A DNA stretch of 64,000 bases. It comes from Verrucosispora sp. NA02020. GTDB lineage: Bacteria; Actinomycetota; Actinomycetes; Mycobacteriales; Micromonosporaceae. Numbering within the stretch: position 1 is the stretch's first letter; each line of letters opens with the position of its first letter. Shown in pieces: positions 50,684-59,463 of this stretch. The notes under the pieces are model-generated. The model saw nothing but the letters and a program-made list of their open reading frames with translations, had not been told where the DNA came from and made no database searches. The DNA is taken from NCBI RefSeq assembly GCF_013364215.1, contig NZ_CP054923.1:2976001-3040000 (forward strand). Direction: 5' to 3'. The position numbers were made by a program, and so were the translations under genes.

Positions 50684-51460
50684 TCACCGCGTGTCGAGCA
50701 CGACGAGGCGGGTGTGTTCGGAGAACAGCCTGCTCGCGGTCAGTCCGAACATGGCGTGGAAGCTGTCGCTGAAGTGTCCCGGCGAGGCGAACCCGGCCTC
50801 GGTGGACGCCTGGGTCAGGTCCGCACCTTCGCCGACCGCGAGTGCGACGTGCAGCATCCGTGCCCACAACCGGTACCGGCGGAAGCTGGTGTGGGCGTTC
50901 GCCGAGAACAGGTGCAGAAATCGTGACGTCGACAGGTGTACCTCGGCAGCGAGCTGCGGCGCGCTCATCTTCTGGTCAGGGTGAGCACGCATGATGCCGA
51001 TCGCGGTGCGGATCCGCTCGTCCATCGCGTCAGGGTTCGGAGGGTCGACGAATTCCCGCAGTCGGGCCGGATCGGGGAACGAGGTTTCCTGTACGTGACT
51101 GATCAGCGACGACTCGTGCTGATAGTCGAGCCCGACCGAGGGGGTGCGTTCGGTCATGCGAGCGCGGACACCCTCCGCCAGGCCCGAGCCTGGGTCGAGG
51201 TAGAAGAAGAGCATCCGACCGTCGTCCGCGATGACCCGGTGTCGTGTTCGCGCCGGAATAAGGGCGCTGCGGGTACGCCGTTCACCGATGTCGTCGGCTT
51301 GCAGCGTGAACGGTGCGTCGACGCCCAATGCGAAGCAGTGCACGGAACCGGAGTGCGCATTCAGCCTCATCGAGGGCCCCAGATAGGCCGCCTGTCCGAG
51401 CCAGATCCAGATCCTCGCCGGCTCAGCCCGACACGTTTCTGGAAGCAGGACATCGACCAC
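50684..51460 (-). CDS. AraC-family transcriptional regulator
   Basis: A 258-residue regulator with an N-terminal cupin-like sensing part (about 10-110, RIWIWLGQAAYLGPSMRLNAHSGSVHCFALGVD) and a C-terminal double helix-turn-helix (about 155-250, SAPQLAAEVHLSTSRFLHLFSANAHTSFRRYRLWARM and the FASPGHFSDSFHAMFG second helix). The start is uncertain: GTG 51460 keeps the whole cupin, while ATG 51370 would lose its first strand. It is divergent from a two-gene membrane-protein unit that it probably regulates. Confidence 0.85.
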   Translation of the reverse strand: MVDVLLPETCRAEPARIWIWLGQAAYLGPSMRLNAHSGSVHCFALGVDAPFTLQADDIGERRTRSALIPARTRHRVIADDGRMLFFYLDPGSGLAEGVRARMTERTPSVGLDYQHESSLISHVQETSFPDPARLREFVDPPNPDAMDERIRTAIGIMRAHPDQKMSAPQLAAEVHLSTSRFLHLFSANAHTSFRRYRLWARMLHVALAVGEGADLTQASTEAGFASPGHFSDSFHAMFGLTASRLFSEHTRLVVLDTR

Positions 51461-51467
51461 GTGGCCG

Positions 51468-51944
51468 ATGATCGCACACGTGCTGATGACCGCAGAGGAA
51501 CGACCAACGCGCACGCTACGCCCGCCAGGACGGATCAGGCGGAGACTGGGGCAAGGGCTCCTCGTGGCGGCCGGATTGCTCAACGTGCTGCCCGGCGCTG
51601 GTGCCGTATCGCCGGCCTGGGCCCGTACGGCCTACGGCGTGGACGTCACGGGCGCGAACCTGGAGACACTCATGCGGCATCGGGCGATCCTGCTCGCTCT
51701 GGTCGGCGTCACCATCATCGTTTCGGCGTTCCGCCCGCACCTGCGCCCCGCCGCGGTGGCCATCAACGCGGCCAGCTTCGGCACCTTCCTGCTTCTCGTG
51801 CTGACCACCCCATCGCTGCACCAGCAGGTGGTCCGGGTGGCGCAGGTCGACGCCGTCGCGTTGCTCGTCCTGTCGGCGGGGACGGCACTGCTCGCGTCCA
51901 GCCCCTGCGGTCGCCGCACGACGCCGGTTCGAGAGCGCGCATGA
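51468..51944 (+). CDS. Small membrane protein, AraC-linked
   Basis: A 158-residue membrane protein with about four helices after a charged start (about 28-45, 70-90, 94-112, 122-143). No family was recognised. ATG 51486 is an alternative start that would leave more promoter space before the divergent AraC gene. The stop overlaps the next start (ATGA), so it is coupled to the DUF4345 gene. Confidence 0.65.
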   Translation: MIAHVLMTAEERPTRTLRPPGRIRRRLGQGLLVAAGLLNVLPGAGAVSPAWARTAYGVDVTGANLETLMRHRAILLALVGVTIIVSAFRPHLRPAAVAINAASFGTFLLLVLTTPSLHQQVVRVAQVDAVALLVLSAGTALLASSPCGRRTTPVRERA

Positions 51945-52306
51945 CGACCACGGTCATCATCATCGTCGGGACGTTCTTCCTCGGCATGGGCGTCTACGCG
52001 CTGGCCGCGCCTGCGGCACTTGCCCGCCCCTTCCGCATCGTCATTGAATCAGCAGAAAGCCGATCTGAGATTCGGGCGGTCTACGGCGGGTTCGGCCTGG
52101 CGATCGCCGCCGTACTGGCTGCGGCGGCGCTCGATGTCGGCGATGTCCGGACCGGCGCGGTCATCACCGTCGCAGCGGCCCTTGCCGGGATGGCACTGGG
52201 CCGGTTGTTCTCCCGGATCGGCGACAGGGCAACGGGGTTCTATCCGATCTGGTGGTATTTCTGGATCGAGGCCATCGGTTCCGCCCTGCTGTTCGGCGTC
52301 GCCTGA
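51941..52306 (+). CDS. DUF4345 membrane protein
   Basis: A 121-residue protein with four helices (about 3-24, 42-62, 67-86, 100-119). The SRSEIRAVYGGFGLAIAAV segment and a Gly/Phe-rich FYPIWWYFWIEAIGSALL end are typical of DUF4345. Coupled by ATGA to the preceding membrane protein. Function is unknown. A hairpin terminator follows at 52338. Confidence 0.75.
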   Translation: MTTTVIIIVGTFFLGMGVYALAAPAALARPFRIVIESAESRSEIRAVYGGFGLAIAAVLAAAALDVGDVRTGAVITVAAALAGMALGRLFSRIGDRATGFYPIWWYFWIEAIGSALLFGVA

Positions 52307-52337
52307 CCCTGATCGTGGCGAGTCGTATGGCGGGTAG

Positions 52338-52377
52338 GAACGCACCGAAGATGGCGTGGTGCTGCGGCGGTGCGTTC
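52338..52377. terminator. Hairpin after the DUF4345 gene
   Basis: GAACGCACCG (52338-52347) pairs perfectly with CGGTGCGTTC (52368-52377) around 20 nt, 31 bp after the stop codon. Confidence 0.55.
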
Positions 52378-52463
52378 TGAGTCATCGGTCGATCGGATGG
52401 CTGACGGCGATGATCGGCTATTTTCATGGGCGACGGACCCGCTGCGACGCTTAGGAAGGAGGC

Positions 52464-53183
52464 ATGACCAACGAGCGGACCGTTCCCCTGCTGCCGTGTG
52501 CCTCCATCGACGACATGGAGACCTTCTACGGAGTTCTCGGTTTCCGCACCACGTACAAGCAGCGCAAGCCCCACCCGTGTGTGGCGGTGCAGCGGGAAGA
52601 CCTGCATCTACAGTTCTTCGAGATCCCCGGATTCGACCCGGAGCAGTCCTACGGCTCGTGTCTCGTACTCACCACGGACATCGAGGGGCTGCACCGGGCA
52701 TTCGCCGCCGGCATGCGCGCCGCGTACGGCAAGGTGCTGGTGTCCGGAACGCCACGGATGACCCGGCCGAGAGCGCGGAAGAACGCCGACGGGGTGGGCG
52801 GATTCAGCGTCATCGACCCGGGCGGCAACTGGATCCGCGTCTTCCGCGACGCCCCCACCGCGCCCATGCCGGCCACCACGCCTGCCGGGCGGCTGGCCAA
52901 GGCGCTGGCGAATGCTGTCGTGCAGGCCGACTCCCGGGGAAACGTCGGACAGGCCGTTCGGATCCTCGACAGCGCGTTGGCCCGGCCACAGGCCGACGAC
53001 GACCCGGTCGAGCAGGTAGAGGTCCTGGTCTACCGCGCCGAACTCGCGATAGTGCTGCACGATCCGAAGACCGCGGCCGAGATGCTGGCCCGCGCCCAGT
53101 CCGTCACGCTCACGCAAGACGAAACCGAACGGGCGGCACCCACGTTCGACAACGCCACCGACCTCGCCGCAGCACTGCGATGA
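52464..53183 (+). CDS. VOC-family (glyoxalase/bleomycin resistance-like) protein
   Basis: A 239-residue protein with an N-terminal VOC fold (residues 5-127). Paired beta-alpha-beta-beta-beta units show MTNERTVPLLPCASIDDMETFYGVLGF, then the closing VIDPGGNWIRVFR with the usual metal/ligand strand. The C-terminal 100 residues form a helical TPR-like add-on (AKALANAVVQADSRGNVGQAVRILDSALAR), which is less common in this family. ATG 52464 follows AGGAAGGAGG. Possible roles are binding or detoxification of a small molecule. No operon partner. Confidence 0.85.
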   Translation: MTNERTVPLLPCASIDDMETFYGVLGFRTTYKQRKPHPCVAVQREDLHLQFFEIPGFDPEQSYGSCLVLTTDIEGLHRAFAAGMRAAYGKVLVSGTPRMTRPRARKNADGVGGFSVIDPGGNWIRVFRDAPTAPMPATTPAGRLAKALANAVVQADSRGNVGQAVRILDSALARPQADDDPVEQVEVLVYRAELAIVLHDPKTAAEMLARAQSVTLTQDETERAAPTFDNATDLAAALR

Positions 53184-53307
53184 CTCACTCAACGAACTCC
53201 GCCCCCACCACACGTCGGGGACTTCGGCCCTACCCACCGTCCGGCCACACACAGCGTGACGGTGGCAGCCGGCAGGCAGCGCGTCCGCTCGGCGGCGAAT
53301 GCGCGCC

Positions 53308-53967
53308 CTACGTGTTCGTGGAGCCGGTCTTGCGGACCAGCAAGTACCCGTACGGGGGCTCCGTCCCTTCCGGTGGCGTGCTGCCCTGGAAGACCGAGGC
53401 GAACCCCGCGGCGGTGAAGCGGTCCTCCATCTCCCGGGCCGAGAGCCAGTACCGATCGAAGTCGACGCCAAGACTCCCGACGGGGCTACCGGGACCGTTT
53501 CGATGCCCTGACCCGTCGCCGTGTTTGAACGCCGCCACCACATAGCCGCCCGGCCGCACGACCCGGGCCAGCTCGGCAAACGCCCGTACCCGGGCGTCCG
53601 GTGCCAGGAAGATCAACGAAAACCAGCACACCACCCCCGCCATCGACGCGTTCCCGAACGGCAACTCCCGCAGATCGGCGACCTCGTAGCCGAAACACGG
53701 ATGCTCCCGCCGCGCCACCTCCACCATCCCCGGCGACAGATCCACCCCGCACGGCGACAGACCCCGACCCGCGAGGTACGGAAGAAGCCGCCCAGTGCCG
53801 CAGCCCACGTCCGCGACCTCTACACCCACGGTCAAGGTCAACTCGGCGAACAGATCGAGCATGGCGCGCTCGACCGGCATGCTCTCCAGCACTCCGACCA
53901 GGTTCTCCGCATACCACTCCGACAGCACGTTGTGCGCGTCCCGCAACTCCTCGGTACTGGCGTCCAT
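53308..53967 (-). CDS. SAM-dependent methyltransferase (class I)
   Basis: A 219-residue methyltransferase. Motif I is VADVGCGTGRLLPYL (about 52-66), an acidic strand-2 end follows in GVDLSPGMVEVAR, motif II region is DLRELPFGNASMAGVVCWFSL, and motif III is VVRPGGYVVAAF. The substrate part (about 155-219) is short. ATG 53967 has GGGGAGG 10 nt upstream. The substrate is unknown. Confidence 0.87.
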   Translation of the reverse strand: MDASTEELRDAHNVLSEWYAENLVGVLESMPVERAMLDLFAELTLTVGVEVADVGCGTGRLLPYLAGRGLSPCGVDLSPGMVEVARREHPCFGYEVADLRELPFGNASMAGVVCWFSLIFLAPDARVRAFAELARVVRPGGYVVAAFKHGDGSGHRNGPGSPVGSLGVDFDRYWLSAREMEDRFTAAGFASVFQGSTPPEGTEPPYGYLLVRKTGSTNT

Positions 53968-54516
53968 CCCCCGCTGGCCCTCCCCATCCTCGGCCGTCGC
54001 GGCAGCGAATCTACCGCAGGACGCCGGGCTGGACACCGAGTGGAACATCCGACTTCACCCACCGCGACGTTGCAGGGCGTCACGACCGGATGCGGCAGAT
54101 CCGCGCATCCGGCCGTGTCCAACTCATGCTGCGGGACGTGCGATGAGGATCTCCGCGTGCGGGATGACATCGTTCTGCGGCTCGACCGCGCAACCGCGGA
54201 AGATCCGTACGCCGCGTTCCACGAGGCCGGAGTGCACACCGCTGCTGGCGCGGCCATCACCCCGCCCACGGTCGAGGAACCCGCGCGGCTGGGCACTCCT
54301 CTGCGGGACCTGGGCCACGCCCTTGGCCGTCGATGCTCTCCGTACGGGGATCACGCGCAGCGGTGAAGGGTCGTGTGTGCTCAACAGCAGGGGTGGATGC
54401 CGCGCAAGGCCCGGAAATGCTCTCGCACACGGACGGCAGGATGGCTTCATGGGGATTACCGACCCGTGCGTGACCGTCTCCGAAGCAACCTTCGTGCCAC
54501 GGTTCTTTCTCGATCC
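53968..54516. other. Gene-free stretch
   Basis: Several open frames exist on both strands, but none shows a recognisable domain or good codon use. It lies between a methyltransferase gene and a chain of remnants, so it may be decayed DNA. Confidence 0.45.
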
Positions 54517-54890
54517 TCACGAGTCGTTCACGTCCAGCGCCGCGAAACCGCTCGGGTCTGTCGGGCCCCAGTGCCAGGCTCGTACCGAAGGGTCGGATGC
54601 GGCCAACGCGCTGCTCAGCAACCATCCTGCGCCGGCAGCTATCTGCAGCAGGTCGTGGAGAGACGCATCATCGCGGATCACCAGGTCGGCGGGAAGGTAG
54701 GCGGAGTCGGGCCGGGCAGCGAGTTGTCCGGCGTACGCGAGAAGGTCATGCGCGACATGGGCGGCGGTTCCCCGCAGTTCCCGTCGAGCGTGCCGGCCGG
54801 GCGCCGCCAGTCCTCGGACTGGTGCGGTGCGAGTACCCGTACCATCTCGGCCACGGCCTGGTCGACATCACGACTGTCCATCAGGCGCAT
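54517..54890 (-). pseudogene. Frameshifted maleylpyruvate isomerase-like (DinB-fold) gene
   Basis: From ATG 54890 the protein reads VAEMVRVLAPHQSEDWRRPAGTLD, then loses frame near 54770, apparently by a single-base deletion. The next frame continues TAAHVAHDLLAYAGQLAARPDSAYLP, DDASLHDLLQIAAGAGWLLSSALA and RAWHWGPTDPSGFAALDVN, then hits TGA at 54517. The joined sequence is the N-terminal domain of mycothiol-dependent maleylpyruvate isomerase-like proteins, with one of the metal His residues in HVAHD. The C-terminal half is missing. It is a broken gene just upstream of the second IS3 copy. Confidence 0.75.
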
Positions 54891-54930
54891 GACGAGGAGC
54901 CTGCCAGATCTCAGAGGGCAGTTCGGAGTG

Positions 54931-55026
54931 TTAGGTCCGTTTCGGGGTGAGGGTGAATACGCCGGGTTCGTCTTCGGTGAGGACTTGGCGGTTGACCATG
55001 CGTTTCAGCTTCGCGCGGGTGCCTTC
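54931..55026 (-). pseudogene. C-terminal scrap of a winged-helix protein cut by IS3
   Basis: The minus strand from 55026 to the TAA at 54931 reads GTRAKLKRMVNRQVLTEDEPGVFTLTPKRT, the end of a winged-helix protein often found beside actinobacterial transposases. The frame is open up to the IS3 boundary at 55027, and the rest of the gene is not on the other side of the element. Confidence 0.65.
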
Positions 55027-55067
55027 GGGACTGCCCCGGGTTTGGTTGACTCGCGGGGTTGAGTGGT

Positions 55068-55931
55068 TCAGGTCGGGTGTGTGGGCTGGTTGATTGTCTC
55101 AAACTCGATCGGGGTGAGGCGTCCGAGGCGTTGTTGCCGTCGTCGGCGGTGGTAGGTCCGTTCGATCCAGGTCACCATCGCCAGGCGCAGGTCGTGGCGG
55201 GTGCTCCAGCGTTGCCGGTCCAGGACGTTGCGTTGCAGTAGGGCGAAGAACGATTCCATCGCGGCGTTGTCGCCGCAGGCGCCGACGCGGCCCATCGAGC
55301 CGACCAATCCGTTGCGGTGCAATGCCTTCACAAATTTCCTAGACCGGAATTGGCTGCCCCTGTCCGAGTGGACCACGGTGCCGGCCGGATCGCGTAGTCG
55401 GACCGCGTTGGACAGCGCCGCGACGGCCAGAGAGGCTTTCATCCGGGTGTCGATGGAGTAGCCGACGATCCGGCCGGAGTACACGTCCTTGATCACGCAC
55501 AGGTAGAGCTTGCCCTCGGCGGTGGGGTGTTCGGTGATGTCGGTCAGCCACAGCCGGTTCGGGGCGTCGGCGGTGAACCGGCGGTGCACCAGGTCGTCGT
55601 GCACCGGCGGCCCGGCCCGCCGCGTGAGCCCCTTGCGCTTGGCGAACACCGACCAGATGCGCTGCTGTGAGCACAGCCGGGCGACCCGGTTCGGGCCGGC
55701 GGTGATGCCGTGGGCGGGGAGTTCGTCGGCGATGAACCGGTACCCGAACGCCGGATCATCGTGGTGGATGTCCAGGGCGGCGTTGATCAGATGGGCGTCG
55801 TCGACGTCACGTCGCGACACCGGCTCGGCGCGCCATGCGTAGTAGGCCTGCTTACTGAACCCCAACACCCGGCAGGTCACCGCGACGGGGATCCCGTCCG
55901 CGGCCAGGTCACCGACCAGCGGGTACATCAT
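55068..55931 (-). CDS. IS3 transposase OrfB (DDE integrase core), copy 2
   Basis: Identical in translation to the protein at 40810-41673: 287 residues with the same WLTDITEH, VVHSDRGSQF and DNAAMESF catalytic blocks and an intact frame. It overlaps OrfA at ATGATGTGA-type junction bases and can be expressed by -1 frameshifting. Perfect identity implies a very recent duplication or gene conversion between copies. Confidence 0.93.
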   Translation of the reverse strand: MMYPLVGDLAADGIPVAVTCRVLGFSKQAYYAWRAEPVSRRDVDDAHLINAALDIHHDDPAFGYRFIADELPAHGITAGPNRVARLCSQQRIWSVFAKRKGLTRRAGPPVHDDLVHRRFTADAPNRLWLTDITEHPTAEGKLYLCVIKDVYSGRIVGYSIDTRMKASLAVAALSNAVRLRDPAGTVVHSDRGSQFRSRKFVKALHRNGLVGSMGRVGACGDNAAMESFFALLQRNVLDRQRWSTRHDLRLAMVTWIERTYHRRRRQQRLGRLTPIEFETINQPTHPT

Positions 55932-56221
55932 TTTGGGGAGATATCCCGGGCGAAGAACGCCGCCGCCCGCCGCAGGATCTCGTTCTCCTGCTCCAGAAGC
56001 TTGTTACGCCGACGCAGCTCTCGCAGTTCCGCTGACTCGCTGCTGGTGGCCCCGGAACGGACACCGTCCTCGACATCGGCGAGCTTGAGCCAGCGGTGCA
56101 GACAGCCCTCGGAGATCCCGAAGTCCTTCGCGATCTGCCGCAACGGCGCCTCGCCCTTACGCGCGACCGCGACCACGTCACGACGGAACTCCGGCGGAAA
56201 CGCTTTCGGCATGACAGACAT
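55928..56221 (-). CDS. IS3 transposase OrfA, copy 2
   Basis: Identical in translation to the protein at 41670-41963: 97 residues, HTH_Tnp_1 plus leucine zipper. The same slippery C CCA AAA precedes the TGA. It is the DNA-binding partner of OrfB. Confidence 0.93.
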   Translation of the reverse strand: MSVMPKAFPPEFRRDVVAVARKGEAPLRQIAKDFGISEGCLHRWLKLADVEDGVRSGATSSESAELRELRRRNKLLEQENEILRRAAAFFARDISPK

Positions 56222-56280
56222 CCTTCCAGCGAGGAACGCATCCTCACAGGTCAGGAGTCAACCAAACCGGGTGCAGTCCC

Positions 56281-57773
56281 CAATGCCGCTCAGTTAGGGC
56301 GGTGGGCGGGTTGTCAATGCTGCTGTTTCGAGGATGTTGATGTTGATGGTGGCGTGGTAGTTGGTGCGGTCGATGGTGCCTTTGGCGCGGTGTTTGGAGA
56401 TCGCGCGTTTGACCACGCGGGGGCTGATTCGGGTGCGGCGTGGGGGTAGCAGGTCGGCCAGGATTGCGCGGCCGATGGTGCCGACGAGGTCGATGACGGT
56501 GCCGGCGATGACACCAGCGGCTTGGGTGATCTGGTCTCGGGCGGCGTGGACGGCGATGGTGAAGCTGGCCCGGTCGGGGTTGGTCGTGGGCCGGCTGGCG
56601 GTGGCGTCAGCCATTGCCAGCCGGACCGCTTGGTAGGTGGTGAGCAGGGCGTGGACCTCTTGACTGATCCCGTTCGGGGTTCGGGCTCGTAGGACCCGTC
56701 CGCCCCGCAGGGTGGACTTCAACTCCAGATATGTCGTCTCGATCTCCCAGCGGTGGTGGTAGAGGGTGACCAGGTCCATGGCCGGGAAGCGGCGCTGGTC
56801 GGTGAGGGTGGTGATCAGCCGGTACCGGCCGACGTGGCGTTTACCGTTCATGCTCACGACGATCTCGGCGTCAACGACCCGGACCGTCATCGTGCCGATG
56901 ACAGACAGCCAGGACCCGTCGCGATGGCGGCGGATGACGGGCAGCCGCCGGTCGTCCTTGTCGCGGATGAGCAGGTCAGCGCCGGTGCTGGCGAACTGTT
57001 CGATCATCTGACGGGCGGCGAACCCACGGTCGGCCAGCAGCAGCATGCCTGGGCGCAGGCAGCCCAACAGACGCCCCGCACACGTGAGTTCGCCAGTGCT
57101 GATGGGGGTGAACACCGCGTCGATGACAGCGCGGGTGCCGCACGCCACGACGGCGACCAGCCGCAGCATCGGATACCCCGACCCACCGTGGCTGCCCGCC
57201 TGACGCGGATAGACCGTCAGGTTAGCCGCCGTATCGGGCACGAACATGCTGGTGCCGTCGATCGCGCACACCAGCAGACCCCGCCACCGGGCGGCCCCCG
57301 CCGGCGGACCCGACAGCAACCGGAACAACGCCACCAGCGGCTTGTCCCCGACCCGACGGCGAGCCTGCGACAACGCCGAAGACGTCGGCAGCGCCACCGT
57401 CAACCCGTCCAGCCCAGCGACCAACCGAGCCCACACCTGCCGGTAACCGACCTCAGCGAACAGCCCCGCCGCGAGCAGCAGATACACCACCACCCGCGAC
57501 GGCAGATCCCGCACCCGCGACTGCACACCACCGGCCTCAGCCAGAACGGCATCGACCATCTCGAACGGCACCTGCTGCGTCAACTCACCCAGATGGCCCG
57601 GCGCGAACCGCCCCGCAGCCACCCTGATCGTGGACGTGATGGCAGACTGTTCCAACGGCGGGGCTCCCGGTCCAGAGGCTGTCTTGGAGTGACAAACCTC
57701 TATACCGAGACCCCGCCGTCCACGTCTACACCCCGCTTGACATCCACCACACCGCCCTAACTGAGCGGCATTG
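56281..57773 (-). mobile_element. IS4-family insertion sequence
   Basis: A roughly 1,490-bp element with 24-bp perfect inverted repeats (56281-56304 and 57750-57773; sequence begins CAATGCCGCTCAGTTAGG, an IS4-type end). One transposase gene is on the minus strand. The right end sits in the loop of a Micromonospora-type palindrome (57774-57801); the left end abuts IS3 copy 2, so the left half of the target palindrome and any target duplication are gone. Confidence 0.9.
56294..57655 (-). CDS. IS4-family transposase
   Basis: A 453-residue transposase with an N-terminal IS4 domain (about 15-110, VPFEMVDAVLAEAGGVQSRVRDLPSRVVVYLLLAAGLF) and a DDE_Tnp_1 core. The first Asp is in CAIDGTSMF, the second in LLADRGF, and the YREK-type block is in HHRWEIETTYLELKSTLRGG with the catalytic Glu. 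TTG 57655 is chosen because GGGAG lies 8-12 nt upstream and it starts inside the element; longer open frame beyond it is antisense to the peptidase gene. Intact and probably active. Confidence 0.88.
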   Translation of the reverse strand: MEQSAITSTIRVAAGRFAPGHLGELTQQVPFEMVDAVLAEAGGVQSRVRDLPSRVVVYLLLAAGLFAEVGYRQVWARLVAGLDGLTVALPTSSALSQARRRVGDKPLVALFRLLSGPPAGAARWRGLLVCAIDGTSMFVPDTAANLTVYPRQAGSHGGSGYPMLRLVAVVACGTRAVIDAVFTPISTGELTCAGRLLGCLRPGMLLLADRGFAARQMIEQFASTGADLLIRDKDDRRLPVIRRHRDGSWLSVIGTMTVRVVDAEIVVSMNGKRHVGRYRLITTLTDQRRFPAMDLVTLYHHRWEIETTYLELKSTLRGGRVLRARTPNGISQEVHALLTTYQAVRLAMADATASRPTTNPDRASFTIAVHAARDQITQAAGVIAGTVIDLVGTIGRAILADLLPPRRTRISPRVVKRAISKHRAKGTIDRTNYHATININILETAALTTRPPP

Positions 57774-57801
57774 GCGTTAGCAGGGGTCCCCTCCTTGCAT
57801 G
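57774..57801. repeat. Half of a Micromonospora-type palindrome, copy C
   Basis: GCGTTAGCAGGGGTCCCCTCCTTGCAT-type sequence equals the loop and right arm of the repeats at 4322 and 16285. The left arm is missing because the IS4 element inserted in the loop and the IS3 side replaced what lay beyond. Confidence 0.8.
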
Positions 57802-57804
57802 CGG

Positions 57805-59301
57805 TCAGCCGCGCGGGCAGGTTCTGTCGGTGGTCGGCATCGTGCCGTGGACCAGGTACGACGTGGTGAGGTTCAGGGCGCAGGCGTTGCCGCTGAGCAC
57901 GTAGACGCCGTGCCCGCTCTCGTTGGCGGTCACCAGTCGCGCACGCTGCCCGAACTTCTCGCGCAGCAGCTTGCCACCCGCCAACGGGGTGACCGGGTCC
58001 TGTCGGTTCTGCAGGATCAGCACGTTGCGCGCTCCCTCGGCGCTGATCGCGACGGGCGGTTCGGACGGCTCGTGCGTCCAGTAGGCGCAGGGGGTGATGT
58101 TCGCACTGGCGGCACCGAACAGCGGATACCGCTTGCGGTCCTCGGCCACGGCGCGGCGGTAGGTGTCCACGTCCTCGGGCCACGCGACGTCGTTGCAGGT
58201 CACGGCGAGGAAGACGGTGAAGGCGTTGTCGGTCGGGCTGGGCGTTTCCGTCGTCGTCGGCTGCGGCACCTGCGACGGGTCGAGGTACGCCTGCCAGGTC
58301 CGGGCCAGGTTGCCGTACTGCATCTTTCCGTAGAGGTGGGCGAAGGTCAGGTAGCGGAAGATGGGGCCGGTGAGCCCGTCGGGTGACGGCGTCCGGTCGA
58401 GCCGTTCGGCGATGGCGAAGTAGGTTCTGCGCACTTGTTGCGGCGTGCGGCCCAGCCCGTAGGAGTCGTGCCGTGCCGCCGCCCACGTCGCGAAGTCGGG
58501 GAAGGTCTGCTCCATGCCGAGCGCGAACCGGCGCAGTCCGTCCCGGTCGAGGTGGGTGTCGCCGATGTTGCTGTCCAGCACGATCCGGTCGGTGGTGGCC
58601 GGGAACATGGAGGCGTACGCCGCACCCAGCGCCGAGCCGTAGGACGCCCCGTAGAAGCTGGCCTTCGTCTCGCCGAGCGCGGCGCGGATCCGATCCAGGT
58701 CGCGGGCCATGTTGGCGGTGGTCAGATGTCGCAGCCGCCCGTCGGGGTCGTTCGCCGCACAGCGGGTGGCGACCTCCTCGGCGATCGCCGCCTGCCGGAT
58801 GACGTCCGCATCGTCGACGGCGTACGGCGGGATGTTCGCCCAGTAGGCATCGGTGGCGGTGAACCCGCAGCTCATCGGCGTCGAGTGTCCGACGCCCCGG
58901 GTGTCCATTCCGATCAGGTCGTAGGCGTCCACGACGCTGGCCGGCAGGCCCTGCCCGATGAGGAACCCCGGCTGGTCCAGGCCGGTGCCACCCGGCCCGC
59001 CCGGGTTGAACATCAGCACGCCGCGCCGCTTCTCCGGCTTCGTGCTCGCGATCCGCGAGATCATGAGCTCGATCCGCGTGCCGTCCGGGTCGCCGTAGTC
59101 CAGTGGGACGGGCACCGTCGCGCACTGCACCTGTGCCTGCACCGTCGGCGGCACCACCACGTCCGCAGGGCACGCCGTCCACTGTGGTCCGGCCGGCGGT
59201 CTGCCGCCCGTCGATTCGCCGGCCGTCGCCGGGACGACCGCCGCCAGGGCACCGACCAGGCCGAGCATCCCGATCAGGGCGATGCCACGCTGTCGTCTCA
59301 C
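57805..59301 (-). CDS. Secreted S33 family peptidase (tripeptidyl aminopeptidase-like)
   Basis: A 498-residue secreted alpha/beta hydrolase. It has a signal peptide (to about 28), an oxyanion NPGGPGG motif (about 99-105), DTRGVGHS, nucleophile Ser220 in YGASYGS, and a C-terminal TAP-like domain with the Asp in NRQDPVTP and the His in SGHGVY. Three conserved Cys pairs are present. Such enzymes release tri- or dipeptides from N-termini outside the cell. Start GTG 59301. An 18-bp motif shared with the exporter promoter lies 145 bp upstream, suggesting control by the neighbouring two-component system. Confidence 0.88.
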   Translation of the reverse strand: MRRQRGIALIGMLGLVGALAAVVPATAGESTGGRPPAGPQWTACPADVVVPPTVQAQVQCATVPVPLDYGDPDGTRIELMISRIASTKPEKRRGVLMFNPGGPGGTGLDQPGFLIGQGLPASVVDAYDLIGMDTRGVGHSTPMSCGFTATDAYWANIPPYAVDDADVIRQAAIAEEVATRCAANDPDGRLRHLTTANMARDLDRIRAALGETKASFYGASYGSALGAAYASMFPATTDRIVLDSNIGDTHLDRDGLRRFALGMEQTFPDFATWAAARHDSYGLGRTPQQVRRTYFAIAERLDRTPSPDGLTGPIFRYLTFAHLYGKMQYGNLARTWQAYLDPSQVPQPTTTETPSPTDNAFTVFLAVTCNDVAWPEDVDTYRRAVAEDRKRYPLFGAASANITPCAYWTHEPSEPPVAISAEGARNVLILQNRQDPVTPLAGGKLLREKFGQRARLVTANESGHGVYVLSGNACALNLTTSYLVHGTMPTTDRTCPRG

Positions 59302-59445
59302 GTCCAGGTCTCCTGTCGTCGTCGGGGTGGTCCACCGGGTACGGCCACGGTGCCGTGGGGCACGGTCGGGCGGGAGACGCGTCGGGCTCCTTCGCCGTCC
59401 GCCGCGATGGACCTACCTCGATGACACCAAGCCCCGTCCGGCGCG

Positions 59446-59463
59446 GACAGTGACGCCACGTCA
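59446..59463. promoter_or_regulatory. Putative response-regulator site upstream of the peptidase
   Basis: ACAGTGACGCCACGTCAC contains GTGAC-N5-GTCAC. It matches 17 of 18 bases of the site at 61296-61313. It is between the regulator gene and the peptidase promoter region. Confidence 0.6.

Larger units (their letters stand above)
55027..56280 (-). mobile_element. IS3-family insertion sequence, copy 2
   Basis: A 1,254-bp element, apparently identical to that at 40769-42022, in the same orientation. Inverted repeats start GGGACTGC at 55027 and end GCAGTCCC at 56280. It truncates the winged-helix scrap on its left and directly abuts the IS4-family element on its right. No target duplication is visible (CTTC left, CAAT right). 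Confidence 0.92.

Noticed and set aside
54124..54450. Open frames on both strands between the methyltransferase and the isomerase remnant
   Set aside because: None shows a domain or convincing codon use.
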